From assembly GCF_023370075.1 (NCBI RefSeq), contig NZ_CP097149.1, positions 2,850,001 through 2,914,000 of the forward strand: a stretch of 64,000 nucleotides of DNA. Direction: 5' to 3'. Each line of letters starts with the position of its first letter. Within the stretch, counting starts at the first letter, position 1. Below the pieces are notes generated by a model. It saw only the letters and a list, made by a program, of their open reading frames with translations. It did not search any database and was not told the origin of the DNA. A program made the translations under genes and the position numbers. Source of the stretch: Deinococcus sp. QL22 (GTDB lineage Bacteria; Deinococcota; Deinococci; Deinococcales; Deinococcaceae). Positions 22,101 to 33,551 of this stretch are shown piece by piece.

Positions 22101-23096
22101 TCATGGTTTGGTGGTCTTCGCCGCCGTCTGCAAACTCTTCATGTCCAGCAAAAAGTTGCCGTCGGCGGGCAACATCACGGTCTGAATACCCGGCGACAGT
22201 TTTTCGGCCACTGTGAGCTGAATCAGCAGCGGATTTTCACGCAGGGCACGCCCCCGCAGCGTCAGGGCCTCGGCGTCGCCGCGTGCTTTGGCAATGGCAG
22301 ACTTGGCCGCGCCTTCGGCTTCCACCACCGCACGTTGGGCGCTGATTTCCGCCTGTTGCAACTTATTTCGCTCTACCGCTACCTGCTGTTCGGCGGCCTG
22401 CTTTAACTCGATGGCTTTGGCAATGCTGTCGGGAATTCGGAGTTCCCGCAGCAGCACGGCGTCGAGCAGCAGGTTGTTGTTCGTAAACACCTCGCGCAGG
22501 GCGTCGGTAATCCGGCCTTCGACCTGTTGCCGCTGCGTACTGATGATGTCGGCGGCGCTAAATTGCCCGATGGCGTCGCGCACCTTGGAGCGAATTTGCG
22601 GGCTGATCACGGTCTGCACGTAGCCGCGCCCCAGTTCCTTGTGCAAAATAGCGGCCTTGCTGCGGTCAATTCGGAACTGCACGGTCACGTCTGCCGTGAT
22701 GTCCAGTCCTTCTTTGCTGCGTGCCCGAATCGCACCGGACTCGCCGCCGTCTTCATCGGTGTGGGCCAACGTAATTTCTTGCAGGCGGGCGTCATACAGG
22801 TTCACGCGGTCTACAAACGGCGTCACAAAATGCACACCTTCCTGAATCACGCCCGGTTTCACGCCGCTGAGGGCACTAAAGACCACGCCGACATACCCCG
22901 CCGGAATCACCTTGAAACTCTGGCCGATCAGCAGAGCAGCCGCCACCACACCGCCGACCGTCCACAGCAAGCGGCGAGAAGGGGGCTTGCGTGCTACAGG
23001 CGCGTCATTGCCCATCTTGAGAAAAGGGCGGGAATTTTTGGGCGTGCTGGTCGCTTCGTTCTCCGCCGTATTGCCCGGCGAGGGGTTGTCGGTCAT
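22101..23096 (-). CDS. SPFH/prohibitin (band 7) family membrane protein
   Basis: A 331-residue protein: polar N-terminus (about 42 residues), one membrane helix (LLWTVGGVVAAALLIGQSF), then the prohibitin domain (VIPAGYVGVVFSALSG through RELRIPDSIAKAI). A long coiled-coil (about 235-290, rich in Ala/Glu/Gln) precedes a C-terminal tail. Such proteins form large membrane rings that regulate proteases or membrane domains. It is co-oriented with the 198-residue membrane protein. Confidence 0.9.
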   Translation of the reverse strand: MTDNPSPGNTAENEATSTPKNSRPFLKMGNDAPVARKPPSRRLLWTVGGVVAAALLIGQSFKVIPAGYVGVVFSALSGVKPGVIQEGVHFVTPFVDRVNLYDARLQEITLAHTDEDGGESGAIRARSKEGLDITADVTVQFRIDRSKAAILHKELGRGYVQTVISPQIRSKVRDAIGQFSAADIISTQRQQVEGRITDALREVFTNNNLLLDAVLLRELRIPDSIAKAIELKQAAEQQVAVERNKLQQAEISAQRAVVEAEGAAKSAIAKARGDAEALTLRGRALRENPLLIQLTVAEKLSPGIQTVMLPADGNFLLDMKSLQTAAKTTKP

Positions 23097-23220
23097 ATGC
23101 CTGTGTACGCGGAACGGGCGAGCAAGGTTGCAAGCTTGAGCTTAGTCCAGCGTTCTGGCAGAAGTTCCTGTGGGCGTCGCCAACTGCTGTGTCAGCCAAG
23201 ATAAATTGTCTATCCCGCCT

Positions 23221-23607
23221 TTACCCCTCCACTTCCTTCCCGTCCACGTACACCCAGGCCCCGCCCACCTGCTCGAAGCGGCTGCGTTCGCGCAGGCTGT
23301 AGCGTTCGCCGCCCGGCAATTTTAGAGAAGCTGTGAACTCCACCGTCTCATCCGCCGCCGTATGCACGCGCAGACCCATGTAGCGCGTGCCGTCGTTCAG
23401 ATCGAGGTGACTGGGGCGGGTGCTGGCGTGCCAGGTGTGCAGCACAAACGGCACATTTCCCAGAGCGTAGGCCGTATACCGCGCTCTCATCAGGGCTTCG
23501 GGCGTGGCGGGGGGCCGGGAGCCGTCGTGGGCAGGCCCGCAGCACGCGCCGTAGCTGCGGCCCGACCCACACGGGCAAGACTTGAACGGCGGATAGGCGA
23601 GCGGCAT
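23221..23607 (-). CDS. YchJ family protein with SEC-C zinc motif
   Basis: A 128-residue protein of the UPF0225/YchJ family. The N-terminal zinc-binding motif is CPCGSGRSYGACCG (about residues 11-24), followed by PATPEALMRARYTAYALGNV and a beta-rich NTF2-like domain. Function is unknown; SEC-C motifs bind Zn and often contact ribosome- or secretion-related partners. No second SEC-C copy is present, unlike some homologues. Confidence 0.88.
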   Translation of the reverse strand: MPLAYPPFKSCPCGSGRSYGACCGPAHDGSRPPATPEALMRARYTAYALGNVPFVLHTWHASTRPSHLDLNDGTRYMGLRVHTAADETVEFTASLKLPGGERYSLRERSRFEQVGGAWVYVDGKEVEG

Positions 23608-23818
23608 AACGTCAAGGTAGTGCAGGGGCAGGGCGTTCGGTAAGTGGTCAGTAGGGAGGGGTCATTACCAAACGCGGGGTGGCCGCACAATCTACACACT
23701 GATCAACAACAGGCAGGAAGAAGCATCCGGACGGTGTTTTGTGTGGCCCACTCTGCCTCCTGTACCCATTCCCTGCCGAGCAAGCAGGGGAAGGCCCTAG
23801 CACAGGCCACCGGGCGGG

Positions 23819-23824
23819 CATAAT
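23819..23824 (+). promoter_or_regulatory. -10 box of rRNA/tRNA methyltransferase gene
   Basis: CATAAT, 8 nt before the ATG at 23833, giving little or no leader. Confidence 0.4.
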
Positions 23825-23832
23825 GAGGCCCG

Positions 23833-24702
23833 ATGACCGCGCCGGACGTAATTACTTCTCTTCAAAATGCCCTCGTCAAGCGGCTGGTTCGCCTGCGTAC
23901 CCGCAGGGAGCGCGAGCTGGACAGCGTAATCGTGATTGAGGGAGCCAGAGAAACCACACGGGCGCTGGCTTCCGGCGTGCACCCCAGCCTGACCGTGACC
24001 TGTCCGCCGCTGTATAGCCCTGAAGCGTTGGCTGTCGCTCACACGCTGCCCGGCGAGCGCGTAGAACTGTCGCGCACCGCCTTCGAAAAGGTCAGTGGCC
24101 GTGAAAACCCAGACGGCCTGCTGATGCTTGCGCCTACGCCTGTGCCCAGGCTGCCTGACCCACCCGAACAGGCAACAGTGATCGTGCTGCACGGCCTGGA
24201 AAAACCCGGCAACGTGGGCGCGATTCTGCGCAGCGCCGACGCCGCGGGCGCACACGCGGTGCTGGTGCTGGGGCGCGGCGCAGATCCCTACGGCCCCAAC
24301 GTAATCCGGGCCTCTCAGGGCAGCGTGTTCCGTGTGCCCACCGCCGTCCTGACCGAAGAAGGAGCGTGGGCGTGGCTGCTTCAGCACGGCTTTACCACTG
24401 TAGCCTGCACGCCCGACGCGCCCCAGGCTTACTGGGACGCTTCCCTGACTGGCCGCGTGGCCCTGCTGCTGGGCACCGAACATGAGGGCCTGCCCGAAGA
24501 ATGGCGCATTTCCCGCAGTTCCTCCAGCCTCAGTGTCGGCATTCCCATGCACGCCGCACCCGGCGGGGCCGATAGCCTGAACGTGTCGACCGCCGCTGCA
24601 CTGGTGCTGTTCGAATGCGTGCGCCAACGCCGCAGTCTTCGTAACCAGTCCCAATTCTCCCAATCCCAGCCCACTCAGCCCCCAACCGAGGTATCACCAT
24701 GA
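23833..24702 (+). CDS. SpoU/TrmH family RNA 2'-O-methyltransferase
   Basis: A 289-residue SPOUT methyltransferase. The N-terminal substrate-binding domain ([20 protein letters not shown]) precedes the catalytic knot with the three SpoU motifs: [29 protein letters not shown] and [14 protein letters not shown]. It methylates a ribose in rRNA or tRNA using S-adenosylmethionine; the site is not deducible. Its stop overlaps the ATG of the decayed gene that follows (ATGA). Confidence 0.9.
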   Translation: MTAPDVITSLQNALVKRLVRLRTRRERELDSVIVIEGARETTRALASGVHPSLTVTCPPLYSPEALAVAHTLPGERVELSRTAFEKVSGRENPDGLLMLAPTPVPRLPDPPEQATVIVLHGLEKPGNVGAILRSADAAGAHAVLVLGRGADPYGPNVIRASQGSVFRVPTAVLTEEGAWAWLLQHGFTTVACTPDAPQAYWDASLTGRVALLLGTEHEGLPEEWRISRSSSSLSVGIPMHAAPGGADSLNVSTAAALVLFECVRQRRSLRNQSQFSQSQPTQPPTEVSP

Positions 24703-25879
24703 CCAATCCCCCTCCTGTGCCTGCTCCGTCCAACGACCCCTACCGAGACTGGCTGCGGCCACGGCAGGGCAAGAAATGGGCGTGCGTGAAGCCGAAATGA
24801 CCATTCAGGGCGCGGTTCAGCGCCGGGGCTGGACGGCGGTTCGGGCACTTGGCCCCCGCGATGTGGTGGCTGTGCTGCAAAACGTGTACCGCGTCATGCG
24901 CGATCAGGTGGGCGAGGGCCGTGCCGACAAATGGCTGGAAGTGGCCTCGACGGATCTGGCGCAATTGGCAGAAACAGTTCCCGTGCCCACCGTCACGCCC
25001 GCCTTTACCGAAAGTGCGCCGCGTGCCCTGCGCTGAGGTCGCCGCGCTCACGATCTGGCCTTGCTGCTGGCCCGCTCTCACGCCGAAACTGGCATGCGGA
25101 GTCTCGGGGCCATCCGCTCTAATCCAGACCTGTCGGCCCTGGAAACTGCCGCCGAATGGGATGTGCAGGCCACCCAGGCCGAGGTACGCCGCTGGGAAAC
25201 AGAGGACATGCTGACCAATTTGCGGGCCGACCATGCCCGTGTGGAAGTGGCCGATCAGGTGGCCGCCTCCCGCGCTTAGGCCGAACTGCTCTTTTTGCGC
25301 GTGTCGGAACTGGAAGGCGGTAAAGGCCGCGAGCAGGCCACTCCCGCGCAGTTGGCCCACAGCCGCCTGATGCTGATCCAAACCACATCCTTCCTGGACG
25401 CCTTTGCGCCGCTGGTGGCCGAAGAAGACGCCGACACGCCCCTGACCATGCTGGATATGAACCTCGACAATGCCCGCTTTTCGCTGGGTGTGCCGCTGCA
25501 TCCCAACGTGCTTCGCGCCCGCCATACCCTCAACTATGCCCAGTGGCAAGCTGGAGAACAGGCCAACCAGGCCCCCGCCGTGGCTGATGCCCGCCGCATT
25601 CTGGCTCAGGCCGAAGCTGAAGCCGGGGCGCAACTTCACGCCACCCTGGACGCCGCCCGCACGCATCAGACGGCCCTGCGTCAGTTGGCCCAGACCGTGG
25701 AGGCTCTGGAAACCCGCGCCGTCCACCTCAAGTCCAATGGCGGCGATCCCCTCAGCCTCGCCCGCGTGCGCTTCGAATGGCGTCAGGCCCGCGCTTCCGC
25801 ACGAATTCAGAGTCACCGCATGGAAGAAGCGATCCGCCTGCTGGAAGCGTTGGTCAGCGAGCCGGGAGACTTCCGTTAA
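24699..25879 (+). pseudogene. Decayed coiled-coil protein gene (one frameshift, two in-frame stops)
   Basis: An ATG at 24699 overlaps the methyltransferase stop and runs to a TGA at 24798. After a frameshift around 24740-24776 the frame continues to 25879, interrupted only by TGA (25034-25036) and TAG (25277-25279). Pieces read as one long helical protein: DKWLEVASTDLAQLAE, ALETAAEWDVQATQAEVRRW, then a 194-residue C-terminal block with heptad-like Ala/Leu/Glu patterns resembling TolC-type helices. Codon use is still host-like, so inactivation looks recent. The original function is unknown. The last block (25295-25879) could still be translated separately. Confidence 0.75.
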
Positions 25880-25889
25880 GTGGGCGCGG

Positions 25890-26033
25890 TGGAGTGCCGG
25901 GGACGGGCAAGGGCGGTCGAAGGGTCTGAGGAGGGCAATCGCTGACGCTTGCTCACCTCTCTCTGTTGGTGGGGCATCCCGCAACCGAACCCGCCCCAGC
26001 ACCTTAGACCCTCGACCTTCAGACTTGGCCCCC
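25890..26033. repeat. Intergenic inverted-repeat element, copy 3
   Basis: About 145 bp between the decayed gene and pepF. The left arm near 25915-25931 (GGTCGAAGGGTCTGAGG) pairs imperfectly with the right arm around 26001-26017. Bases 25991-26016 are the exact reverse complement of 21341-21366. Confidence 0.75.
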
Positions 26034-26055
26034 TCGCCGTGTTAACCTTCCCGCC

Positions 26056-27891
26056 ATGACCACAATTCAACCCGTTGTGAGCCTCCCCAAGCGCCATGAA
26101 GTGCCCCGCGACCAGACGTGGGACATAGAAGCCATGTACGCGACGCCTGATGCGTGGGAAGCCGACGCCGCCGCGCTGCCCGACGATATTGACGCGCTGG
26201 GAGCCTACGCGGGCACGCTGGGCCAGAGTGCAGATGCATTGCTGACGTACCTGAAGGCCGAATCGGAACTGGAACTGCGCCTGACACGCTTCTTTTCCTA
26301 TGCCAGCATGAACGCCAGCGTTGATGGCCGTGATGCCGAAGCCGCCGCCCGCCGTGACCGGGCCAGTGGAATCGCCGCCCGTTACGGCAGCGTCACGGCT
26401 TTTGCCCGCCCCGAACTGCTGGCGCTGGATGAATCCGAGTTGGAAGGCTGGATCGCGCAGTCCGAACTGCAACCCTTCCGCATCCGTCTGGAGCGGATTT
26501 TGCGCCAGAAACCCCATGTCCGTAGCGCTGAAGTCGAGGAACTGCTGGGCGCGGTGCAGGCTCCTTTCGCCTCGGAACGCGGCATTCACCCCGCGCTGGT
26601 GAACATGGATTTGCGCTTTGGCACGGCAGGTGGCACGCCCGTGACGCAGGGCAACGTAGACCGCCTGACCACCGACCCTGACCGCGAGGTGCGCCGCCAG
26701 GCGTGGGAAGGCTACGCCGACGCACACCTGGCCGTGCAGCATGCTCAGGCTGCGGCTTACTCCACCAATGTGCGCCAGAACGTGTTTCTGGCCCGCGCCC
26801 GCCGCTACCCCGACGCGATCACCGCCACCCTCGCGCCCGACCAGATTCCTACAGCGGTGGTCACGACCCTGCTGGACACCTACCGTGCCCACACCCCGAC
26901 CTGGCACCGCTACTGGAAGGTGCGCCGCGAGTGGCTGAATCTGCCCGAACTCCGCGAATACGACGTGAAAGCCTCGCTGGTGCCGCCCGTGCCCGTGGAC
27001 TACGCGCAGGCCGTGGAGTGGCTGGCCGAAGGGATGGCCCCGCTTGGCCCCGACTACGTGACCGAGATGCGGGCGGGCCTGACCACCGAGCGTTGGGTGG
27101 ACTACGCCGAGAACGACGGCAAACGTCAGGGTGCGTATTCCAGCGGCGGCGGGCGCGTCAAGCCGTACATCTTCATGACCTGGAACGGCACGCTCGCCAG
27201 CTATTCCACGCTGGCCCACGAAATCGGCCACTCGATGCACTCGCTCCTCTCGGCCCGCGAGCATCCCTTCAGCGTGCCGCGCTACACGTTGTTTCATGCC
27301 GAGGTGGCCAGCAATTTCAATCAGGCGATGGTGCGCCAGCATTTGCTGAAGCGGGCGCGTGCGGCGGGCGATAAGAATTTGGAAGTCGCGCTGATCGAAG
27401 AAGCGCTGGGCAACTTTCACCGCTACTTTTTCATCATGCCTACGCTGGCCGCCTTTGAATTGGAAGCCTACCGCCGCGTAGAAGGAGGGGGCAGCCTCAG
27501 CGCCCCCGACCTGAATACCCTCACTGCTGACCTGCTGGCCGAGGGATACGGCGAGGGCGTGACCATGAACCGTGACCGAAGCGGCATCCTGTGGGCGCAG
27601 TTTTCCACCCACCTGTACGCCAACTTTTACGCTTACCAGTACGCTACAGGCATCAGCGCGGCCCACCAACTTCTGACCCAGTTCGACGCCGACCCGGACA
27701 TCGCCCGCGAGCGTTACCTGACATTCCTGAAGTCGGGCGGCAGCCTCGATCCCATTGACGCCCTAAAAGCAGCGGGCGTGGACATGCTCTCGCCCGAGCC
27801 GGTGCAGGCCACCTTCCGCACGCTGGCCGGATACGTGGACAGGTTGGAGGAATTGTTGCGCGAGCGGAAAGCTTCAGCAAATAAAGTGTGA
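26056..27891 (+). CDS. pepF: Oligoendopeptidase F (M3 metallopeptidase)
   Basis: A 611-residue cytoplasmic peptidase. The zinc site HEIGHSMHS (HExxH, about residues 391-399) is followed by the downstream Glu ligand in [11 protein letters not shown]. The N-terminal helical lid (about 1-120) and the C-terminal [11 protein letters not shown] region fit full-length PepF. It degrades short peptides, perhaps including those imported by the Dpp-like transporter. A strong terminator follows. Confidence 0.93.
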   Translation: MTTIQPVVSLPKRHEVPRDQTWDIEAMYATPDAWEADAAALPDDIDALGAYAGTLGQSADALLTYLKAESELELRLTRFFSYASMNASVDGRDAEAAARRDRASGIAARYGSVTAFARPELLALDESELEGWIAQSELQPFRIRLERILRQKPHVRSAEVEELLGAVQAPFASERGIHPALVNMDLRFGTAGGTPVTQGNVDRLTTDPDREVRRQAWEGYADAHLAVQHAQAAAYSTNVRQNVFLARARRYPDAITATLAPDQIPTAVVTTLLDTYRAHTPTWHRYWKVRREWLNLPELREYDVKASLVPPVPVDYAQAVEWLAEGMAPLGPDYVTEMRAGLTTERWVDYAENDGKRQGAYSSGGGRVKPYIFMTWNGTLASYSTLAHEIGHSMHSLLSAREHPFSVPRYTLFHAEVASNFNQAMVRQHLLKRARAAGDKNLEVALIEEALGNFHRYFFIMPTLAAFELEAYRRVEGGGSLSAPDLNTLTADLLAEGYGEGVTMNRDRSGILWAQFSTHLYANFYAYQYATGISAAHQLLTQFDADPDIARERYLTFLKSGGSLDPIDALKAAGVDMLSPEPVQATFRTLAGYVDRLEELLRERKASANKV

Positions 27892-27917
27892 ATGATGTAC
27901 TGAATTGAATTTTTCGT

Positions 27918-27958
27918 GAACACGGACGCGGCTACTCCAGCCGCGTCCGTGTTCTTTT
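27918..27958 (+). terminator. Intrinsic terminator of pepF
   Basis: A 16-bp perfect stem (27918-27933 with 27939-27954), 5-nt loop and TTTT tail, 27 bp past the pepF stop. Confidence 0.9.
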
Positions 27959-28046
27959 ACCGATGTTGACGAGTGCTAAGTGTGGTTCAGGTTGTTCACC
28001 CTCATCACATAGTTGCAACACAGGCTCACCAACGGCGGCTCTTGCT

Positions 28047-28086
28047 CTTCCTTAGACCCTCAGACCTTGAACTCTTAGACATGCCC
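28047..28086. repeat. Intergenic inverted-repeat family, one-sided copy
   Basis: CTTCCTTAGACCCTCAGACC followed shortly by CTTAGAC matches the right arm of the family, without a left partner. It lies in the 302-bp gene-free gap 27892-28193 between pepF and the YbjN-like gene. That gap otherwise holds the pepF terminator and the 28106 hairpin element. Confidence 0.5.
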
Positions 28087-28105
28087 TATGCAATGAACAA
28101 AGTCC

Positions 28106-28139
28106 TCACGAGCTAGATTAATCGTGAATCATTTCACTT
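28106..28139. repeat. Convergent-end hairpin element, copy A
   Basis: TCACGA (28106-28111), a 10-nt loop with TAGATT, then TCGTGA (28122-28127) and a second small palindrome GTGAATCATTTCAC. It lies between pepF and the convergent YbjN-like gene. Near-identical copies are at 45967 and 62870. Confidence 0.7.
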
Positions 28140-28193
28140 GATACGAGTTAGCAAAGGCGGGAATGACCCCGCCCCGCTTCAATACCCGGAGGC

Positions 28194-28664
28194 TTATGCC
28201 TGAGGCATCTGCAACTGCGGGCCGTTGGCGTCGGGCACGTAGCCTTCCAACGTCGCGTAGTCGTCCTGAAAGTGCATCAGCACGCCGCCGAACAGCGTGT
28301 CGAAGGTTTCCTGAGGCATTTCGGCCAGCGTGGGGTAAAAGCCGACGTACTCCAGCCACACGTTGCCGTCGGCGTCGATGCTGCGGGCAAAGGCGCGTTC
28401 GCGATTGCGGTCGTTCAGCATCGTCACGATCTCGGCGCGGCGTCCGGGGTACTGCTTCTGGGTCACGCAGGTGACTTCCAAACGGCTGGTGTTATTGGGG
28501 CCGTCGTTGACGCTGACCAATACGGCGGCGTCGCCCATCTCGAAGCGCCAGCCCATGCGAATGAAGCGCTGGCCGTTGTTCTCTTCCATATCCAGCTGAA
28601 CTTCTTTTTCCTTCAGGTATTTTGCGAGCGTGTCCAGCGTGAGTAGTGCCGTTTCCATCGTCAT
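28194..28664 (-). CDS. YbjN domain protein
   Basis: A 156-residue soluble protein with the YbjN/type III chaperone-like fold. An N-terminal helix ([15 protein letters not shown]) is followed by alternating strands and helices with [17 protein letters not shown] and a C-terminal [17 protein letters not shown]. Function is unknown; family members are linked to stress and motility regulation. The ATG at 28664 sits 9 nt after GAGGAGG; upstream in-frame codons are not supported. Confidence 0.72.
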   Translation of the reverse strand: MTMETALLTLDTLAKYLKEKEVQLDMEENNGQRFIRMGWRFEMGDAAVLVSVNDGPNNTSRLEVTCVTQKQYPGRRAEIVTMLNDRNRERAFARSIDADGNVWLEYVGFYPTLAEMPQETFDTLFGGVLMHFQDDYATLEGYVPDANGPQLQMPQA

Positions 28665-28812
28665 TAAAACCATCCTCCTCGGTGGGGTGAAACACAAACA
28701 GGTTGAGACTAAAGCTTGTGTGGTTGAAACCCGTGAGATTCTAACACTCCCGCCGATGCCTACGCGGTAGGAAAGGTCTTCATGCAGCCGGGGGTCGGTC
28801 AGCGGTCCACTC

Positions 28813-29313
28813 TTAAGGCCGAGAAAGGATCGTCAGCGTGACCGGAGCCACGCCCTGCGACAAAATCCCCAGCACCGCCGCCGCCTCGTTGGAAATGTCG
28901 ATAATGCGGCTGGGCACACCAAACGGCCCCCGGTCATTGATCATCACGTCGACGCTGCGGCCTGTACTGCTGTGGGTCACGCGCACCCAGGTTCCAAACG
29001 GCAAGGTCAGGTGCGCGGCGGTCATAGACGTTTGGCTGTTGCCCCGCCCGCCGTAATACACCGCCGTTCCCCGCTGAAACACAGGGGCGTCCTGATTCAC
29101 CACCCGCGCCGTATCCGTGCCGCCGGGAAGCTTCAGCACTTGCCCGACTTCCAACAGTTGGCCCGGTAGGTCATTCATTCGCTGCAAGGCCGCCACCGTG
29201 ACACCGTTTTGCTGGGCCAGTTTCCACAGCGTATCGCCGGGCTGCACGCGGTAAACCCGTTCGGCAGAGGCCGTGCCGAGAAAGACAAGCGAAAGCAGGA
29301 GCAACCGCTTCAT
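28813..29313 (-). CDS. RlpA-like protein with LysM domain
   Basis: A 166-residue secreted protein. Signal peptide [17 protein letters not shown], a LysM peptidoglycan-binding module ([20 protein letters not shown]) at about 21-64, and a double-psi beta-barrel RlpA domain. The barrel carries [20 protein letters not shown] and VMINDRGPF, whose His/Asp pair is typical of lytic transglycosylase-like barrels. It probably binds or cleaves wall glycans. Its start overlaps the pepP stop (ATGA). Confidence 0.9.
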   Translation of the reverse strand: MKRLLLLSLVFLGTASAERVYRVQPGDTLWKLAQQNGVTVAALQRMNDLPGQLLEVGQVLKLPGGTDTARVVNQDAPVFQRGTAVYYGGRGNSQTSMTAAHLTLPFGTWVRVTHSSTGRSVDVMINDRGPFGVPSRIIDISNEAAAVLGILSQGVAPVTLTILSRP

Positions 29314-30374
29314 ATCCCCTCTCCTAACAACACTTCCTTAGGCGTCAAACTCAGCACCTCGTAGCCGTCTTCCGTCACCAACAGCAAATCCTCGATCCGC
29401 ACGCCGCCCACGCCCGGCAGGTACGCGCCCGGTTCGATGGTAATCACCATGCCCGCCGCCAGCACCTCTTCGCTGGTTTTGCGGAGGCCGGGAGCCTCGT
29501 GGATATTTAGGCCCACGCCGTGCCCCAGCGAATGCGCGAAGGCTTCGCCCAGGCCGTGCCGCTCCAGGATGCCACGTGCCAGAGCGTCCAGATCGGCACA
29601 CTTCACGCCCGGTTTCACGGCAGCAACCGCGGCTTCCTCGGCTTCCAGCACCGCTCCGTACACCCGCCGCATTTCATCCGACGGCGTGCCCACCGCCAGC
29701 GTTCGTGTCATGTCGGAATGGTAGCCGTGCAGCCTCGCGCCAAAATCGATGGTCACGAGGTCGCCGTCCTCTATCACGCGCTCCGAGGCGGCGCCGTGCG
29801 GCATGGCTCCGCGTGGCCCGCTCGCCACGATCACGTCAAAGCCCACTTCGGCTCCGGCCCTGCGCAGGCCCAGTTCCAGTTCCAGCGCTACGTCCAATTC
29901 GCGTACCCCAGCCCGGATCATGGGACGCACCTCGGCAAACACGCGGTCTGCCAAGGCCTGCGCTTCCCGAATGGCCTGCACTTCTTCCGGCGATTTGATG
30001 GCGCGCAGGCCCTCGATCAGCCCGCGCACCGGCGTCAGCGTGGCTTCCCAGTGCTCGCCCAGGTCTTCCAGTCCCGCTACCGTCAGATGGTCAGCCTCTA
30101 TGCCCACGCGCAGGCCCTTTACGGCGTCTGCAGCGTGCTGGTAGGTTTCCGGCGGTCGGGCAATGTACACGTCTACCCGCGATTCTTCCCCTGCCTGCAC
30201 GGTGTAGCGGGCGTCGGTGTACAGCGTCACCGCGTCGCCCGGCCCCACCAACACCTTGCCGTCTGCGCCGCTGGTAAAGCCCGTCAGCGCCCGCACATTG
30301 GCTGGATTACTGACCCACAGCGCGTCTATGCCCGCCTGCCGCACCGCCTGCCTCAAGTCTGCGAGTTGTGTCAT
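29310..30374 (-). CDS. Xaa-Pro aminopeptidase family (M24) metallopeptidase
   Basis: A 354-residue two-domain enzyme. The N-terminal creatinase-like domain starts [15 protein letters not shown]; the pita-bread domain holds the dinuclear metal ligands: [19 protein letters not shown] (two Asp), [13 protein letters not shown] (His), TIEPGAYL (Glu) and [10 protein letters not shown] (Glu). It removes N-terminal residues before proline or cleaves X-Pro dipeptides. The ATG at 30374 matches the domain start; 47 upstream codons are unsupported. It is coupled to the RlpA-like gene and divergent from sucC. Confidence 0.9.
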   Translation of the reverse strand: MTQLADLRQAVRQAGIDALWVSNPANVRALTGFTSGADGKVLVGPGDAVTLYTDARYTVQAGEESRVDVYIARPPETYQHAADAVKGLRVGIEADHLTVAGLEDLGEHWEATLTPVRGLIEGLRAIKSPEEVQAIREAQALADRVFAEVRPMIRAGVRELDVALELELGLRRAGAEVGFDVIVASGPRGAMPHGAASERVIEDGDLVTIDFGARLHGYHSDMTRTLAVGTPSDEMRRVYGAVLEAEEAAVAAVKPGVKCADLDALARGILERHGLGEAFAHSLGHGVGLNIHEAPGLRKTSEEVLAAGMVITIEPGAYLPGVGGVRIEDLLLVTEDGYEVLSLTPKEVLLGEGI

Positions 30375-30433
30375 GCCCGCCAAGGTAACAGAACAGACGG
30401 CTGCGGGATGTGGAGTCCCAAACGGACTGTGGC

Positions 30434-30452
30434 TGTCCCCACTACAGGGACA
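30434..30452. promoter_or_regulatory. Palindrome in the pepP/sucC divergent region
   Basis: TGTCCC, 7 nt, GGGACA. It lies about 27 bp upstream of a TATACT box (30479-30484) that could serve sucC. It is operator-like by position only. Confidence 0.3.
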
Positions 30453-30547
30453 TTCGCCTCTCCCCACTCCCCGGCGCTTATACTTCTTCGGGACGAAAAG
30501 ACGGCGGCCTGACATCTGATGATGGGCGGGTCAACACAAGACAGACT

Positions 30548-30563
30548 GTTCCCGCGTGGGAAC
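30548..30563 (+). promoter_or_regulatory. Hairpin just before the sucC ribosome binding site
   Basis: GTTCCC-GCGT-GGGAAC (6-bp stem, 4-nt loop) ends 3 nt before AAGAGGAG, the ribosome binding site of sucC. It may protect the 5' end or adjust translation. Confidence 0.35.
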
Positions 30564-30578
30564 CAAAGAGGAGAAACC

Positions 30579-31742
<1,164 letters not shown>

Positions 31743-31745
31743 GTC

Positions 31746-32657
31746 ATGGGCATCCTAGTCAACAAAGACAGCAAGGTCATCGTGCAGGGCATGACCGGGC
31801 GCGAGGGCGCGAGCCACAGCCGCGCCATGAAAGAATTCGGCACCCAAGTCGTCGCAGGCGTGACCCCCGGCAAGGGCGGTAGCGACTTTGAGGGCTGGCC
31901 CGTGTACAACAGCGTCGCGGAGGCCAAGGCCGCACACGGCGCGAACGTGTCCATCATCTTCGTGCCCCCCGCCGGAGCCGCCGACGCCGTGCTGGAAGCA
32001 GCGCACGCCGGAATGCCCCTGATCATCCTGATCACTGAGGGCGTGCCCACCATCGACATGATGCGGGCCGTGCAGGAAGTGAAGGCGCTCGACGCCATCA
32101 GCCGTGCAAACGGTGGCGAGGGTGTGCGTCTGATCGGTGGCAACTGCCCCGGCCTCGTGACCAGCGGTGAGTGCAAGGTAGGCATCATGCCCAACAAGAT
32201 TTACAGCGAAAAAGGCCGCATTGGCCTGATCAGCCGCTCCGGTACCCTGACCTACGAAGCCGCCAAGCTGCTCAGCGACGCGGGTCTCGGAACGTCGACG
32301 ACGGTGGGCATCGGCGGCGACCCCGTGATCGGCACCACCTTTGCCGACGTGCTGCCCATGTTCGAAGCCGACCCCGATACCGACGCCGTCGTGCTCATCG
32401 GTGAAATCGGTGGAGCCGACGAAGAAGCCGCCGCCGAGTACATCGGCAAGCACATGAAAAAGCCCGTCATCGCCTTCATTTCAGGCCGCAGCGCTCCTGC
32501 TGGCAAGCGCATGGGCCACGCCGGAGCCATCATCATGGGCAACGTGGGTACGCCCGAAAGCAAGCTGGCCGCTTTTGCCGCCGTGAACGTACCGGTGGCC
32601 GACACCATGCCCCAGATCATGGACATGGTCAAGAAAGCGCTGAATATCCAGAACTGA
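31746..32657 (+). CDS. sucD: Succinate-CoA ligase (ADP-forming), alpha subunit
   Basis: A 303-residue subunit that binds CoA and carries the phospho-His. [13 protein letters not shown] is the CoA-binding N-terminus, [14 protein letters not shown] and ITEGVP follow. GHAGAIIMG contains the active-site His (about residue 258), with the neighbouring [12 protein letters not shown] typical of the family. Co-transcribed with sucC. Confidence 0.96.
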   Translation: MGILVNKDSKVIVQGMTGREGASHSRAMKEFGTQVVAGVTPGKGGSDFEGWPVYNSVAEAKAAHGANVSIIFVPPAGAADAVLEAAHAGMPLIILITEGVPTIDMMRAVQEVKALDAISRANGGEGVRLIGGNCPGLVTSGECKVGIMPNKIYSEKGRIGLISRSGTLTYEAAKLLSDAGLGTSTTVGIGGDPVIGTTFADVLPMFEADPDTDAVVLIGEIGGADEEAAAEYIGKHMKKPVIAFISGRSAPAGKRMGHAGAIIMGNVGTPESKLAAFAAVNVPVADTMPQIMDMVKKALNIQN

Positions 32658-32683
32658 TGGCAGAAGAACCAAGAAAATAGGGG

Positions 32684-32716
32684 AGAGGCCGGGGCAGATG
32701 CTCTGGCCTCTTTCTT
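32684..32716 (+). terminator. Terminator of sucCD
   Basis: AGAGGCC (32684-32690) pairs with GGCCTCT (32705-32711), followed by a T-rich tail, 27 bp after the sucD stop. Confidence 0.7.
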
Positions 32717-32785
32717 GTGCCCGATTTGCCCCCGCAGACGTAAAGGAATCGTCATCCGTCGTCACATGACCGTCAGGCCCGCGAG

Positions 32786-32791
32786 TAGACT
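32786..32791 (+). promoter_or_regulatory. -10 box of secreted protein gene (leaderless)
   Basis: TAGACT, 6 nt before the ATG at 32798. Confidence 0.5.
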
Positions 32792-32797
32792 ATGGGT

Positions 32798-33379
32798 ATG
32801 AACCTCTCTGCTCGCTCCCTCGCCACTTTGACCCTGCTGGGACTCGGAACGCTGGCCCCGGCGTCCGCGCAAGGCATCGCGGGCACGGTGACTGGCAGCG
32901 TTGCCGAGGGCATGCGGGTCAGCGGGTGGGCTGTGACCCCCAGTGGTCAGGCCGTGCAAGAAATAGTGAGTGTGCCCATCAACAACAGCAAATTCCGACT
33001 GGAGTTGCCCGCCATTGCGCCCAGCGCCCGTGCCCAAACGACCCTCAGCGCTCAGAATGTCAGCTGGCCCGGCGTCATTGACCCCGTGACCGTCAGCGCC
33101 CCAGTGCAAACGGCAGAAGTCAAATTCTTTACCTACCGCGATACCAACCGCAGTGGCCAGCGCGACGACAACGAACCGCTGAACGAAGTTACGCTGAATT
33201 CGGGGAGCAGCAGCGTCTTCGTAGCGTGGGTCGGTACCGACGTGACCGTAAAAGCCAACCGGGGCTACGAGGCGACCCTGAAACGTGGCTGGAACGTGTT
33301 TCTGGTCGATGTAGGCCGCGCCGTGAAAGTCTCGCCTTACCTGGAAACTGCGTCCGTATCTCTGAATTTAGGCCGCTGA
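32798..33379 (+). CDS. Secreted hypothetical protein, 193 residues
   Basis: Signal peptide [20 protein letters not shown] ending near APASAQ, then a beta-rich mature protein. [20 protein letters not shown] and [16 protein letters not shown] resemble the carboxypeptidase-regulatory or SdrD-type immunoglobulin-like folds that bind Ca at Asp-rich turns. I recognise no exact family. The leaderless start at 32798 is preferred to the ATG two codons earlier. A terminator follows. Confidence 0.7.
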   Translation: MNLSARSLATLTLLGLGTLAPASAQGIAGTVTGSVAEGMRVSGWAVTPSGQAVQEIVSVPINNSKFRLELPAIAPSARAQTTLSAQNVSWPGVIDPVTVSAPVQTAEVKFFTYRDTNRSGQRDDNEPLNEVTLNSGSSSVFVAWVGTDVTVKANRGYEATLKRGWNVFLVDVGRAVKVSPYLETASVSLNLGR

Positions 33380-33382
33380 GTC

Positions 33383-33437
33383 CAGCACAACACATCCACA
33401 ACACTCCGGGCGTGCTTTAGTTCACGCCCTTTGTGCT
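33383..33437 (+). terminator. Terminator of secreted protein gene
   Basis: Inner stem GGGCGTG/CACGCCC (33408-33414, 33423-33429), with an outer match CAGCACA/TGTGCTG, ending in a TTT tail. Confidence 0.65.
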
Positions 33438-33551
33438 GACGTGCCGAAAATTCTGGATTGATCTCGCCTTTGGAGAGAAGCCCGTGAGAAGCCGCCGCCT
33501 ACGCTGGGCCGAATGAGGTGAGGGCTGACCGCTGCTGGATGTAGCGCAACA

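Noticed and set aside
24740..26002. 420-codon open frame opposite the decayed coiled-coil gene
   Set aside because: It survives because the sense frame is GC-rich; no ribosome binding site, and the sense pieces have clear host codon bias.
25876..27669. 597-codon frame opposite pepF
   Set aside because: Antisense shadow of an intact M3 peptidase gene.
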